Notes under the pieces: model-generated
Told to the model about the DNA's origin: nothing
Databases searched by the model: none
Seen by the model: only the letters and a program-made list of their open reading frames with translations
Shown: positions 26,528 through 34,441 of the stretch, piece by piece
How positions within the stretch are numbered: position 1 is the stretch's first letter
Layout of the letters: every line of letters begins with the position of its first letter
Position numbers and translations under genes: made by a program
Source: Bradyrhizobium sp. 195
Lineage (GTDB): Bacteria; Pseudomonadota; Alphaproteobacteria; Rhizobiales; Xanthobacteraceae
Length of the DNA: 64,000 bases
Assembly: GCF_023101665.1 (NCBI RefSeq)
Contig: NZ_CP082161.1
Span: forward strand, 7,794,501-7,858,500
Reading direction: 5' to 3'

Positions 26528-27050
26528 CCGTTCGCTCATCGTCGTCGAGGACGACGCAGGCTTTGCGCGCACATTGAAGCGCTCGTTCGAACGCCGCGGC
26601 TATGATGTCGTGCTGGCCGCCTCGATCGAAGAGGTGCGGCAGGTGCTGGAAGAGCGTTCCTTCGGCCATGCCGTGGTCGACCTCAAGCTCGGCGGCGCCT
26701 CGGGCCTCGCCTGCGTCGAGCTGTTGCACACGCATGATCCGGACATGCTGATCGTGGTGCTCACCGGCTTTGCGAGCATCTCGACCGCCGTGGAGGCGAT
26801 CAAGCTGGGAGCCTGCCACTATCTGGCGAAGCCGTCGAATACCGACGACATCGAAGCCGCCTTCACCAAGGCCGAAGGGAACACTGAGGTCGCGCTGGAT
26901 GCGCGGCCGACCTCGATCAAGACGCTGGAATGGGAGCGTATCCACCAGACCCTGATCGAGACGGATTTCAACATCTCGGAGGCGGCGCGGCGGCTGGGGA
27001 TGCACCGGCGCACGCTGGCGCGGAAGCTCGAGAAGCGGCCGGTGAAGTAG
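26517..27050 (+). CDS. Response regulator, RegA/ActR family
   Basis: The 177-residue regulator has a receiver domain with acidic pair EDD (11-13), phosphoacceptor D55 (VVDLKLGG) and K105 region (YLAKPS). A Fis-type helix-turn-helix follows at about 150-172 (ISEAARRLGMHRRTLARKL), the near-invariant RegA/ActR/PrrA DNA-binding helix. It starts with TTG behind a GGAGGGAATT ribosome site and overlaps the kinase gene by 11 nt. RegA-type regulators control respiration, carbon and nitrogen fixation according to redox state. Autoregulation of this operon is plausible but not shown. Confidence 0.93.
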   Translation: MTPDRSLIVVEDDAGFARTLKRSFERRGYDVVLAASIEEVRQVLEERSFGHAVVDLKLGGASGLACVELLHTHDPDMLIVVLTGFASISTAVEAIKLGACHYLAKPSNTDDIEAAFTKAEGNTEVALDARPTSIKTLEWERIHQTLIETDFNISEAARRLGMHRRTLARKLEKRPVK

Positions 27051-27551
27051 TCTTTGCATAGGCCGAATAAAGCGCAGCGCATCCGTGGCTTCTCTATCAA
27101 CGGAGAGACCGTCCCCGGATTTCGCTTCGCTCCATCCGGGCTACAATCCTAGAGTGCGACGCCTCAGCGGACTCAAACTCTGATCCCCATCAACACGCCC
27201 TGTGTTACTGCGTAACGCTGACAATATGTCTTGCCTTTTCAAAAAAAACGGAGAGCATTGGTGACAAAGGCAAGCATTTCTTGCCATCGGCTGTCCGTTT
27301 AAGCGGCGACTTCGCCGAACTCGCTGTTCTCCGACGTGACAGCGCTGGTGCCATCGGCAGGCCTTGAAAACTTCCGCCTTTCTCAATGCCCTGTGCACGT
27401 GTGCGCAGTCGGGGCCGATAGCCATTTTCCGAGCAGGCAGGCCGGACACCAAAATCTTGTCGGGAATAGCAGATGTCCGGGGAGAGAGCTGCCCGCGACG
27501 GCGAACTGTCGAAGCTTAGTTTGAAGCGCTTTGTAACGAGGGAGAAGTACA
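27051..27551. other. 501-bp intergenic region before the RTX gene
   Basis: It contains a short hairpin (CCCGGATTTCG to CATCCGGG region, about 27115-27141) often found downstream of genes in such genomes, and an A-rich tract at 27240-27248. The ribosome site GAGGGAGAAGTACA precedes the ATG at 27552. Base composition is visibly less GC-rich than the respiratory operon. I see no convincing gene in it. Confidence 0.5.
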
Positions 27552-30500
27552 ATGGTGGCGCTGACATTTTCAAGAACGGACTATCCCCTCCCAGTCACTC
27601 TCTGGTCTGTTAACACCGGTGATTTGAACGGTGATGGCCATGCCGATCTCGTGACCGCGAACATCGATTCCAACGGAGTCTCGGTGCTCCTCGGGAACGG
27701 CGACGGCACCTTCGGCGCCGCGACAACATTTGCGACGGGCACCGGCCCCAGTTCCATCGCGATTGCGGATCTAAACGGCGATGGCCGGCTCGATCTCATG
27801 ACGTCCAACGTCAACTCTAGTGATGTTTCCGTGCTGCTCGGCAATGGCCTTGGCGGCTTCGGTAACGCAACGAACTTTGGCACCGATTTTAACCCGAGGT
27901 CGGTCGTTCTGGGGGATCTAAATGGGGATGGCAAGGTCGACGTGGTCACCAGCAATCAAAACTCGTCCGTGTCGGTATTGCTAGGTAACGGCGACGGAAC
28001 ATTCGGGGCTGCTACCAATATCACCGTAGGAAGCGGGATACATTACGCGCTTGCCCTTTCCGACTTCAACGTCGACGGCAAGCTGGACCTTGCGGTAGCA
28101 GGCTCCGATACCAACGATTTGTCGGTGCTGCTTGGGAACGGCGATGGCGCCTTCGGTGCCGCGACCGCTTATGCGTTGGAAGCAAGCACTGGTGCCGTTG
28201 CGGTCGGTGATTTTAACGGCGATGGGCAGCTGGACCTTGCGACTGGCACGGGGCCGACGGTCTCGGTTCTGCTCGGCGTCGGGGACGGCACCTTCGGTGC
28301 CGTAACTCAGTACGACGGGTCGGGTGACGTCAAAGTGGCTGACGTCAATGGGGATGGCAAGCTCGATTTGGTTACCGCCAACGTGTCGGTGCTGCTGGGG
28401 AACGGCGACGGCACCTTTGCTGACGCGATCAACTTTCCAGCAGGATCGCAGGCTTCTTCGGTCGCGATCGGCGACCTGGACGGAATTGGTCTCCCCGATC
28501 TGGTGGTGGTCAACTACAGCGCTCAACCCCCATTCGGCGCGGGCAGCATAGCGGTGCTCCTCAACACCACCGGCGCGCCGACCATCACTTCGGATGGCGG
28601 CGGCGACACGGCTGCGGTTTTGGCGGCGGAGAACACGATTGCCGTGACGACGGTTGTCGCAACCGATCCGGATGTCGGACAGACAGTGAGCTATTCTGTC
28701 ACCGGCGGCGCAGACGCGGACAAGTTCACAATCAACGCGGCGACCGGCGCGCTCGCCTTCGTTAACCCACCTGACTTCGAGGCGCCCAGCGACGCGGGTA
28801 CCAACAACATCTACGAAGTAACCGTCCGAGCCTCGGACGGCAACGGCGGCACCGACACGCAGGCGATCGCGGTGACGGTGACTAACCAGAACGAGGTGCC
28901 GACCATCACGTCGAACGGTGGCGGCAACAATGAGGTGGCTGCGTTCTATTCGTTCGATGAAAGCAGCGGGTCGATCGCGCACGATCAGCAAGGCGAGCAC
29001 GACGGCACAATCATAGGCACTACTCCCGTGCCAGGCGTTACCGGGAATGCGCTGCAGTTTGACGGCTCCAATCCTGGTTATGTCAGCGTTCCGGATTCTT
29101 CCGATTGGAACTTCGGCAGCGGCGATTTTTCCATCCAGGCTTGGGCCAATTTCAGCTCAGTTCCGACCGGTTCGGCAGGAGAACTTGGGGACGTCCTGGT
29201 GGCGCATGACGAGGGAGGCGGGTCTACTAACAAATGGGTTCTTGACGCCTACTCCGGACATCTCGGTTTCCACGTCAATGACACCGCTGGCCAGGCCTAC
29301 TTCGCCGAGGTGCCGTTTAACCCGACACCGGGGCAATGGTATCTCATCGATCTGGTAGCAACCGGGTCGACGTACCAATTCTATGTCAATGGACAACTGA
29401 TCGGCACCACCCCTGCCGTACCCATTCCTGATGCTTTTACACCGCTGACGATCGGCTATACCAATGACGGCCTTGGAATCACATTCGGCGGCAGCCTTGA
29501 TGGTGTTGGGATTTACCAGCGCGCGCTGTCGCAAGCCGAGATTCAACGGAGCTATCAGGATGGCGCGACGGCACCGGGTACGATCTCGATGCGAGAGAAC
29601 ACGACCGCCGTAACAACCGTGACGGCGACGGACCGGGATGCCGGCCAGACGTTGAGCTATTCGATCGCCGGCGGCGCAGACGCGGACAAGTTCACGATCA
29701 ACGCAACAACGGGCGTGCTCGCTTTCCTCACGGCGCCCAACTTCGAAGGTCCAAGCGATGACGGAGGCAACAACGTCTATGACGTAACCGTCCAAGCTGC
29801 GGACGGCAACGGCGGCACTGATATGCAATCCATTGCGGTCACGGTGACTGACGAGACCGAGAACCAAGCGCCGACGATCACTTCGAACGGTGCTGGCAAC
29901 GCTGGATTGATTGCCTCCTACTCCTTCAATGAAACTGGCGGTTCGATCGCGCACGATCAGCAAGGCGGACACGATGGGACGATTATTGGCGCCACTCATG
30001 TACAGGGAGTGTCGGGCAACGCCCTGGAATTCAACGGGTCGTCGAATTATGTCAGCGCGCCCGATTCCTCCGATTGGAATTTAAGCGGCGACTTCACCAT
30101 CAAGTTCTGGGCCAACATCGACTCCACTGCCGGTGTCGTCATCGGGCAAGATGAAGGTGGTGGAACAAACAACAAGTGGCTCGTAAACTTCATCGGCGGC
30201 AGCTTCAACTTCCACGTCAACACATCAGCCGGAGAGAATTTCTCAATCGGTGCACCATTAGATCTGACGGTCGGACAGTGGAGCTCGTTCGCTCTCACCA
30301 AGTCTGGATCGTCCTACCAGTTTTATGTCGACGGGCAACTCATTGGCTCCGCCGACGAGACACTAGCCATTCCGGATATCGCGGCCCCACTAACAATCGG
30401 GCAGGCGGAAGGATTCTATTTCGATGGCAAGCTTGACGGTGTGGCCCTCTATCACCGCGCGTTGTCCGCAGCCGAGCTCGGTGCAATCTCGATACCCGAA

Positions 30501-32282
30501 AACACCACCGCGGTAACAACCGTAACGGCGACCGACCCGGATGCCGGACAAACTTTGACCTATTCGATCAGCGGCGGCGCGGACGCCAGCAAGTTCTCAA
30601 TTAACCCGACCTCCGGGGCGCTCGTCTTCGCCGCGGCGCCTAACTTCGAGGCGCCGAGCGATGCCGGCAACAACAACGTCTACGCTGTGGCCGTGCAGGT
30701 CTCGGATGGCAACGGCGGCATCGACACGCAGGCAATTGCGGTCACGGTGACGGATGAGACCGAGAACCGGGCGCCGACGATCACCTCGAACGGCGGCGGC
30801 ACCACGGCGACGGTTTCGATAGCAGAGAACACGACGGCAGTGACGACGGTGGTCGCAATCGATCCGGATGCAGGTCAGACGTTGAGGTACTCAATCACCG
30901 GCGGCGCAGACGCCGGCAAGTTCACGATCAACGAAACGAGCGGCGCGGTCGCCTTCATCACGGCGCCCGATTTCGAGGTGCGAGCCGACGCGGGTGCCAA
31001 CAACGTCTACGACGTGACTGTCCAGGCCTCAGACAACAACGGCGGCGTCGACACGCAGGCGATTGCAGTGACGGTGACGAACCAGAACGAGGCCCCAACG
31101 ATTACATCGAATGGCGGCGGCACCACCGCGACTGCCTCGACCGCAGAAAATACCACCGCGGTGACTACGGTTGTCGCGATCGATCCGGATGCCGGGCAGA
31201 CGTTGACCTATTCCATCGCTGGCGGAGCAGATCGCACCAAGTTCTCGATCAATGCAACGACCGGTGTGCTCGTCTTCGCCGCGGCGCCGAACTTCGAGGC
31301 GCCGACCGACGCTGGCGGTAATAACGTCTATGATGTGATCGTCCAAGCTGCGGATGGAAATGGCGGCATCGACACGCAGGCGATCGCGGTGACGGTAACC
31401 AACCAGAACGAGGCCCCAACGATCACATCGAATGGCGGCGGCACCACAGCGACTTCCTTCACTCCAGAAAACACCACGGTGGTGACGACGGTTGTCGCGA
31501 CCGATCCGGATGCCGGGCAGACGTTGACCTATTCGATCAGCGGCGGCGCGGATGCCGGCAAGTTCTCGATCAACGCAACGACCGGGGCACTCACCTTCGC
31601 CGCGAAGCCTGATTTCGAGACGCCAGCCGATGCGGGCGGCAACAACGTCTATGACGTGACCGTCCAAGCTGCGGACGGCAACGGCGGTATCGATACACAG
31701 GCGATCGCTGTGACCGTGCAGAATGCGCCCGGACTCACCAAAATTGGTGGAAACGGGCCAGACACCCTGATGGGAGCAGGGGAAGAGGATGACATTCGCG
31801 GGGGGAAGAGTGACGACAATCTCCAGGGCTTGGACGGCAACGACCGCCTCGAAGGTGAAACAGGAAATGACACGCTCGCCGGCGGAGCTGGCAAGGACCT
31901 TCTCAATGGAGGGCAAGGCGACGATACTTTAAACGGCGGCCTGGGAAAGGATACGCTAAACGGCGGGCAAGGACGTGACGGCTTTGTCTTTTCCGCTTTT
32001 GCCGACTCTACGCCCACCGAGTTCGATATCATCCAGGATTTCCTCCATGGCACCGACAAGATTGATCTTAGAGGAATCGACGCAAACACCACCACGGCCA
32101 TCGATGATACATTTGCATTCCCCGGCCAAAACACCGCCGTTGTTGCCAATAGCGTGACTTGGTTCGTGAGCGGTGGGAATACCTTCGTGCAGGCCGATGT
32201 GAACGGCAATACGACCGCGGACTTTCTGATCCAATTGACCGGCGCCAGCCTTGGTCTCACCGCGTCTGACTTCTTGTTGTGA
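27552..32282 (+). CDS. Large RTX protein with FG-GAP, cadherin-like and LamG domains
   Basis: This 1576-residue protein has no Sec signal, as expected for type I secretion. Residues 1-345 form FG-GAP/VCBS repeats (DLNGDGHADLVTAN, VSVLLGNGDGTFG and relatives), probably a beta-propeller. Six cadherin-like repeats follow (ENTTAVTTVVATDPDAG, then ADKFTINATTG, then IAVTVT). Two LamG/concanavalin-type domains (about 459-675 and 784-975, both starting YSF-x-E-x-x-GSIAHDQQG) interrupt the array. Residues 1394-1477 are calcium-binding nonapeptide repeats (GNDTLAGGAGKDLL), followed by a serralysin-like C-terminal secretion domain. It is likely a surface adhesin or carbohydrate-binding matrix protein. 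No exporter genes are nearby. DNA is less GC-rich than neighbours. Confidence 0.9.
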   Translation: MVALTFSRTDYPLPVTLWSVNTGDLNGDGHADLVTANIDSNGVSVLLGNGDGTFGAATTFATGTGPSSIAIADLNGDGRLDLMTSNVNSSDVSVLLGNGLGGFGNATNFGTDFNPRSVVLGDLNGDGKVDVVTSNQNSSVSVLLGNGDGTFGAATNITVGSGIHYALALSDFNVDGKLDLAVAGSDTNDLSVLLGNGDGAFGAATAYALEASTGAVAVGDFNGDGQLDLATGTGPTVSVLLGVGDGTFGAVTQYDGSGDVKVADVNGDGKLDLVTANVSVLLGNGDGTFADAINFPAGSQASSVAIGDLDGIGLPDLVVVNYSAQPPFGAGSIAVLLNTTGAPTITSDGGGDTAAVLAAENTIAVTTVVATDPDVGQTVSYSVTGGADADKFTINAATGALAFVNPPDFEAPSDAGTNNIYEVTVRASDGNGGTDTQAIAVTVTNQNEVPTITSNGGGNNEVAAFYSFDESSGSIAHDQQGEHDGTIIGTTPVPGVTGNALQFDGSNPGYVSVPDSSDWNFGSGDFSIQAWANFSSVPTGSAGELGDVLVAHDEGGGSTNKWVLDAYSGHLGFHVNDTAGQAYFAEVPFNPTPGQWYLIDLVATGSTYQFYVNGQLIGTTPAVPIPDAFTPLTIGYTNDGLGITFGGSLDGVGIYQRALSQAEIQRSYQDGATAPGTISMRENTTAVTTVTATDRDAGQTLSYSIAGGADADKFTINATTGVLAFLTAPNFEGPSDDGGNNVYDVTVQAADGNGGTDMQSIAVTVTDETENQAPTITSNGAGNAGLIASYSFNETGGSIAHDQQGGHDGTIIGATHVQGVSGNALEFNGSSNYVSAPDSSDWNLSGDFTIKFWANIDSTAGVVIGQDEGGGTNNKWLVNFIGGSFNFHVNTSAGENFSIGAPLDLTVGQWSSFALTKSGSSYQFYVDGQLIGSADETLAIPDIAAPLTIGQAEGFYFDGKLDGVALYHRALSAAELGAISIPENTTAVTTVTATDPDAGQTLTYSISGGADASKFSINPTSGALVFAAAPNFEAPSDAGNNNVYAVAVQVSDGNGGIDTQAIAVTVTDETENRAPTITSNGGGTTATVSIAENTTAVTTVVAIDPDAGQTLRYSITGGADAGKFTINETSGAVAFITAPDFEVRADAGANNVYDVTVQASDNNGGVDTQAIAVTVTNQNEAPTITSNGGGTTATASTAENTTAVTTVVAIDPDAGQTLTYSIAGGADRTKFSINATTGVLVFAAAPNFEAPTDAGGNNVYDVIVQAADGNGGIDTQAIAVTVTNQNEAPTITSNGGGTTATSFTPENTTVVTTVVATDPDAGQTLTYSISGGADAGKFSINATTGALTFAAKPDFETPADAGGNNVYDVTVQAADGNGGIDTQAIAVTVQNAPGLTKIGGNGPDTLMGAGEEDDIRGGKSDDNLQGLDGNDRLEGETGNDTLAGGAGKDLLNGGQGDDTLNGGLGKDTLNGGQGRDGFVFSAFADSTPTEFDIIQDFLHGTDKIDLRGIDANTTTAIDDTFAFPGQNTAVVANSVTWFVSGGNTFVQADVNGNTTADFLIQLTGASLGLTASDFLL

Positions 32283-32472
32283 GGAGTGGCCCACGTTATG
32301 CGAGCTGCCCCCTCCAGTCGGTCATTTGATGGAGCTCGGAACGGCCCAGCTGCGCGAAGTTGGGTGGTAGGCGAAGCGTGACCCACCATGCTGCAGGCGA
32401 GAGAAGCGGCGGGTTACGCCTTCGTCTACCCCCCTACGATCCTGAGCAAGATCGGCCGTCACGCCCCAAACA

Positions 32473-32500
32473 AAAAGCCCGGCCGAACGGCCGGGCTTTT
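32473..32500. terminator. Rho-independent terminator, bidirectional
   Basis: AAAAGCCCGGCC-GAAC-GGCCGGGCTTTT forms a 12-bp stem with A and T tracts on either side. It lies 25 bp downstream of the carD-like stop on the minus strand and would also stop transcripts from the RTX gene. Confidence 0.88.
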
Positions 32501-32524
32501 GATCTGTTGCGGTCGACGAGCTGC

Positions 32525-33349
32525 TTACGCGGCCTCGTCGGCGACGGTGGTGTCGTCGCCATCGGTATCGTCGCTCTCGCCCTCGGCATCCGTGTCGGCT
32601 TCGCCCTCGGCGGCTTCCGCCTTGGCGTTGCGGCGCGGGCTCTTGGCGAGCTGGGCCTCGATTTCCTTGACCGCTTCGGTCTCGGTCGAGTGCTGCACCA
32701 CCGCGATCTCGCGGGACAGACGATCGAGCGCCGCTTCATAGAGCTGGCGTTCGCTGTAGGACTGTTCCGGCTGCGATTCCGAGCGGTAGAGGTCGCGCAC
32801 GACTTCCGCGATCGCGACGATATCGCCCGAATTGATCTTCGCTTCGTATTCCTGGGCGCGGCGCGACCACATGGTGCGCTTGACGCGGGCGCGGCCCTTG
32901 AGCGTCTCCAGCGCCTTCTTCACCAGCGCCGGATCGGACAGCTTGCGCATGCCGACATTGGCGACCTTGGCGGTCGGAACGCGCAGCGTCATCTTGTCCT
33001 TGATGAAGTTGATGACGAACAGCTCGAGCTTCGCGCCGGCGATCTCCTGCTCCTCGATGGCCAGGATCTGGCCGACGCCGTGAGCGGGATAGACGACGAA
33101 TTCGTTGGCCTTGAAGCCCTGACGCTGGGTCACGACCTTCTTTTCCTCGACCTTCGGCGCAGCAGCGGGCTTCGCGGCCGGCTTGGCAGCAGCGACAGGA
33201 GCCTTGACAGGAGCAGCAGCAACGGGAGCCTTCGGCGCGGCGGGCTTGGCAGCGGGAGCCTTGGCCACCGGAGCCTTGGCAGTCACAGGCTTGGCAGCAG
33301 GCTTAGCGGCGGTCGCTTTCGCGGCCGGTTTGGCAGTCTTGTTAGGCAT
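32525..33349 (-). CDS. CarD family transcriptional regulator with Lys/Ala/Pro-rich N-terminus
   Basis: CarD/CdnL proteins bind RNA polymerase beta and stabilise open promoter complexes. From the ATG at 33349 the product is 274 residues. The CarD RNA-polymerase-interaction domain reads FKANEFVVYPAHGVGQILAIEEQEI and is followed by the helical DNA-contact domain (LKGRARVKRTMWSRRAQEYE). The first 75 residues are Ala/Lys/Pro repeats resembling a histone H1 tail, and the last 40 are acidic. The frame stays open to a GTG at 33547 with similar Lys/Ala/Ser-rich sequence, and a promoter-like site lies just upstream of that, so a longer 340-residue form is possible. Confidence 0.9.
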   Translation of the reverse strand: MPNKTAKPAAKATAAKPAAKPVTAKAPVAKAPAAKPAAPKAPVAAAPVKAPVAAAKPAAKPAAAPKVEEKKVVTQRQGFKANEFVVYPAHGVGQILAIEEQEIAGAKLELFVINFIKDKMTLRVPTAKVANVGMRKLSDPALVKKALETLKGRARVKRTMWSRRAQEYEAKINSGDIVAIAEVVRDLYRSESQPEQSYSERQLYEAALDRLSREIAVVQHSTETEAVKEIEAQLAKSPRRNAKAEAAEGEADTDAEGESDDTDGDDTTVADEAA

Positions 33350-33588
33350 TGCGCTTCTTTTGTTCTTCGAGGACTTTGCAGCCGGCGCCTTCGTCGCGGT
33401 CCGACCCTTGGATGCGCTACGGCTGGCCGCGGCGACTTTTTTGGCCTCCTTATGGGAAGCCCTCGCTGAAGTACTCTTTTTACGCGTTTTCTGTGACACA
33501 GCCTGCGCGCGGAAACTGCCACGCCCCTGTTCGACATTTGGTTTCACGGGAACCCAGAGGGGCCAACGGGGCTGACGGGGTTCGGCTT

Positions 33589-33610
33589 AATGTGCCCAAT
33601 ATAGCACATT
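33589..33610 (-). promoter_or_regulatory. Promoter/operator-like site upstream of carD
   Basis: On the minus strand AATGTGC-TATATTGG-GCACATT is a perfect 7+7 bp inverted repeat whose 8-bp centre contains the -10-like hexamer TATATT. An operator that brackets the -10 is a common repression layout. A start site here would give about a 40-nt leader to the GTG at 33547 or 240 nt to the ATG at 33349. There is no obvious -35 match. Confidence 0.4.
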
Positions 33611-33693
33611 TCCCGCAAAAATCAATGATTTAGGGGTCTTCAGGGCTGGTTTTCGGCTCAAGCGCCGCTATTAGGGTTAAGTTTGGGCCTGAA

Positions 33694-34032
33694 TTAGTCG
33701 CCGGAGCCGGGGTTCGGAGAAAAATATTTCTCGAACTTGCCTTCCATGCCGTCGAATTCCTTGGCGTCGGCGGGTGATTCTTTCTTCTGGGTGATGTTCG
33801 GCCAGCTCTTGGCGTAGTCGGCGTTGACCTGAAGCCACTTTTCCAGGCCCGGTTCCGTGTCCGGCTTGATCGCGTCGGCGGGGCATTCCGGCTCGCACAC
33901 GCCGCAGTCGATGCATTCGTCGGGGTGGATGACGAGCATGTTCTCACCCTCGTAGAAACAGTCGACCGGGCAGACCTCGACGCAGTCGGTGTACTTGCAC
34001 TTGATGCAGTCTTCAGTGACGACGTAAGTCAT
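33694..34032 (-). CDS. fdxA: 7Fe ferredoxin (3Fe-4S/4Fe-4S)
   Basis: The 112-residue ferredoxin has the N-terminal cluster motif [18 protein letters not shown] and the second motif [16 protein letters not shown]. That is the Cys arrangement of Azotobacter FdI-type seven-iron ferredoxins, which hold one 3Fe-4S and one 4Fe-4S cluster. The C-terminal extension ([16 protein letters not shown], then [12 protein letters not shown]) is typical of alphaproteobacterial FdxA. It is a soluble electron carrier. It lies downstream of the S4 and helicase genes on the same strand, separated by 132 bp. Confidence 0.95.
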   Translation of the reverse strand: MTYVVTEDCIKCKYTDCVEVCPVDCFYEGENMLVIHPDECIDCGVCEPECPADAIKPDTEPGLEKWLQVNADYAKSWPNITQKKESPADAKEFDGMEGKFEKYFSPNPGSGD

Positions 34033-34157
34033 CCAACGCTCCGAAAAGCTCTTTTAAAAGTCGTGGCTTGCGTAGCGCGGATGGCCCGGCGCCGCAAGGT
34101 CGTGAAAGCCCGATCATGACACTTGTGTGCGCTTGATCGACCAAGAAATGAATAGCA

Positions 34158-34175
34158 TGCGCAATTAATTGCGCA
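34158..34175. promoter_or_regulatory. 18-bp perfect palindrome spanning the S4 gene stop codon
   Basis: TGCGCAATTA-ATTGCGCA reads as a perfect palindrome (9+9) centred on the stop codon region of the S4 gene. There is no U-tract, so it is not a classical terminator. The core GCGCAATTGCGC also occurs in family C repeats, so it may be a decayed repeat end. Confidence 0.35.
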
Positions 34176-34437
34176 CGCCGAGCTCCTCGTAGAGCACCCG
34201 CGCCGAGGCGGCATCGCCGCGGCGTTCGTTGAAGCCCGTCACCTTCAAGACGCGCACGGTGCGATCGAGCGCGATGGTGAGGACGTCGCCGATCTTGACC
34301 GCATGGCCCGGCGAGGTCTCGCGCGCGCCGTTGATGCGAACGTGGCCCGTGGCCACGAGCTCGGCCGCGGAAGTCCGCGCCTTCACCACCCGCGCGTGCC
34401 ACAGCCATTTGTCGAGACGCTGCCGCTCGGTCGTCGT
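34165..34437 (-). CDS. S4 domain RNA-binding protein (HSP15-like), non-canonical start
   Basis: The frame encodes the complete S4 domain: RLDKWLWHARVVKARTSAAELVATGHVRING, then GHAVKIGDVLTI. S4 proteins of this type bind rRNA, for example on stalled 50S subunits (Hsp15). The first ATG/GTG/TTG in frame falls inside the first helix (VVKARTS, 34389), which would remove RLDKWLW. A perfect AAGGAG lies 7 nt upstream of an ACG codon at 34437, giving 90 residues starting TTTERQRLDKW, and I annotate that. The AAGGAG overlaps the helicase stop, so the genes are coupled. The exact start codon is uncertain. Confidence 0.7.
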   Translation of the reverse strand, partial: TTTERQRLDKWLWHARVVKARTSAAELVATGHVRINGARETSPGHAVKIGDVLTIALDRTVRVLKVTGFNERRGDAASARVLYEELGVRN

Positions 34438-34441
34438 GGGA

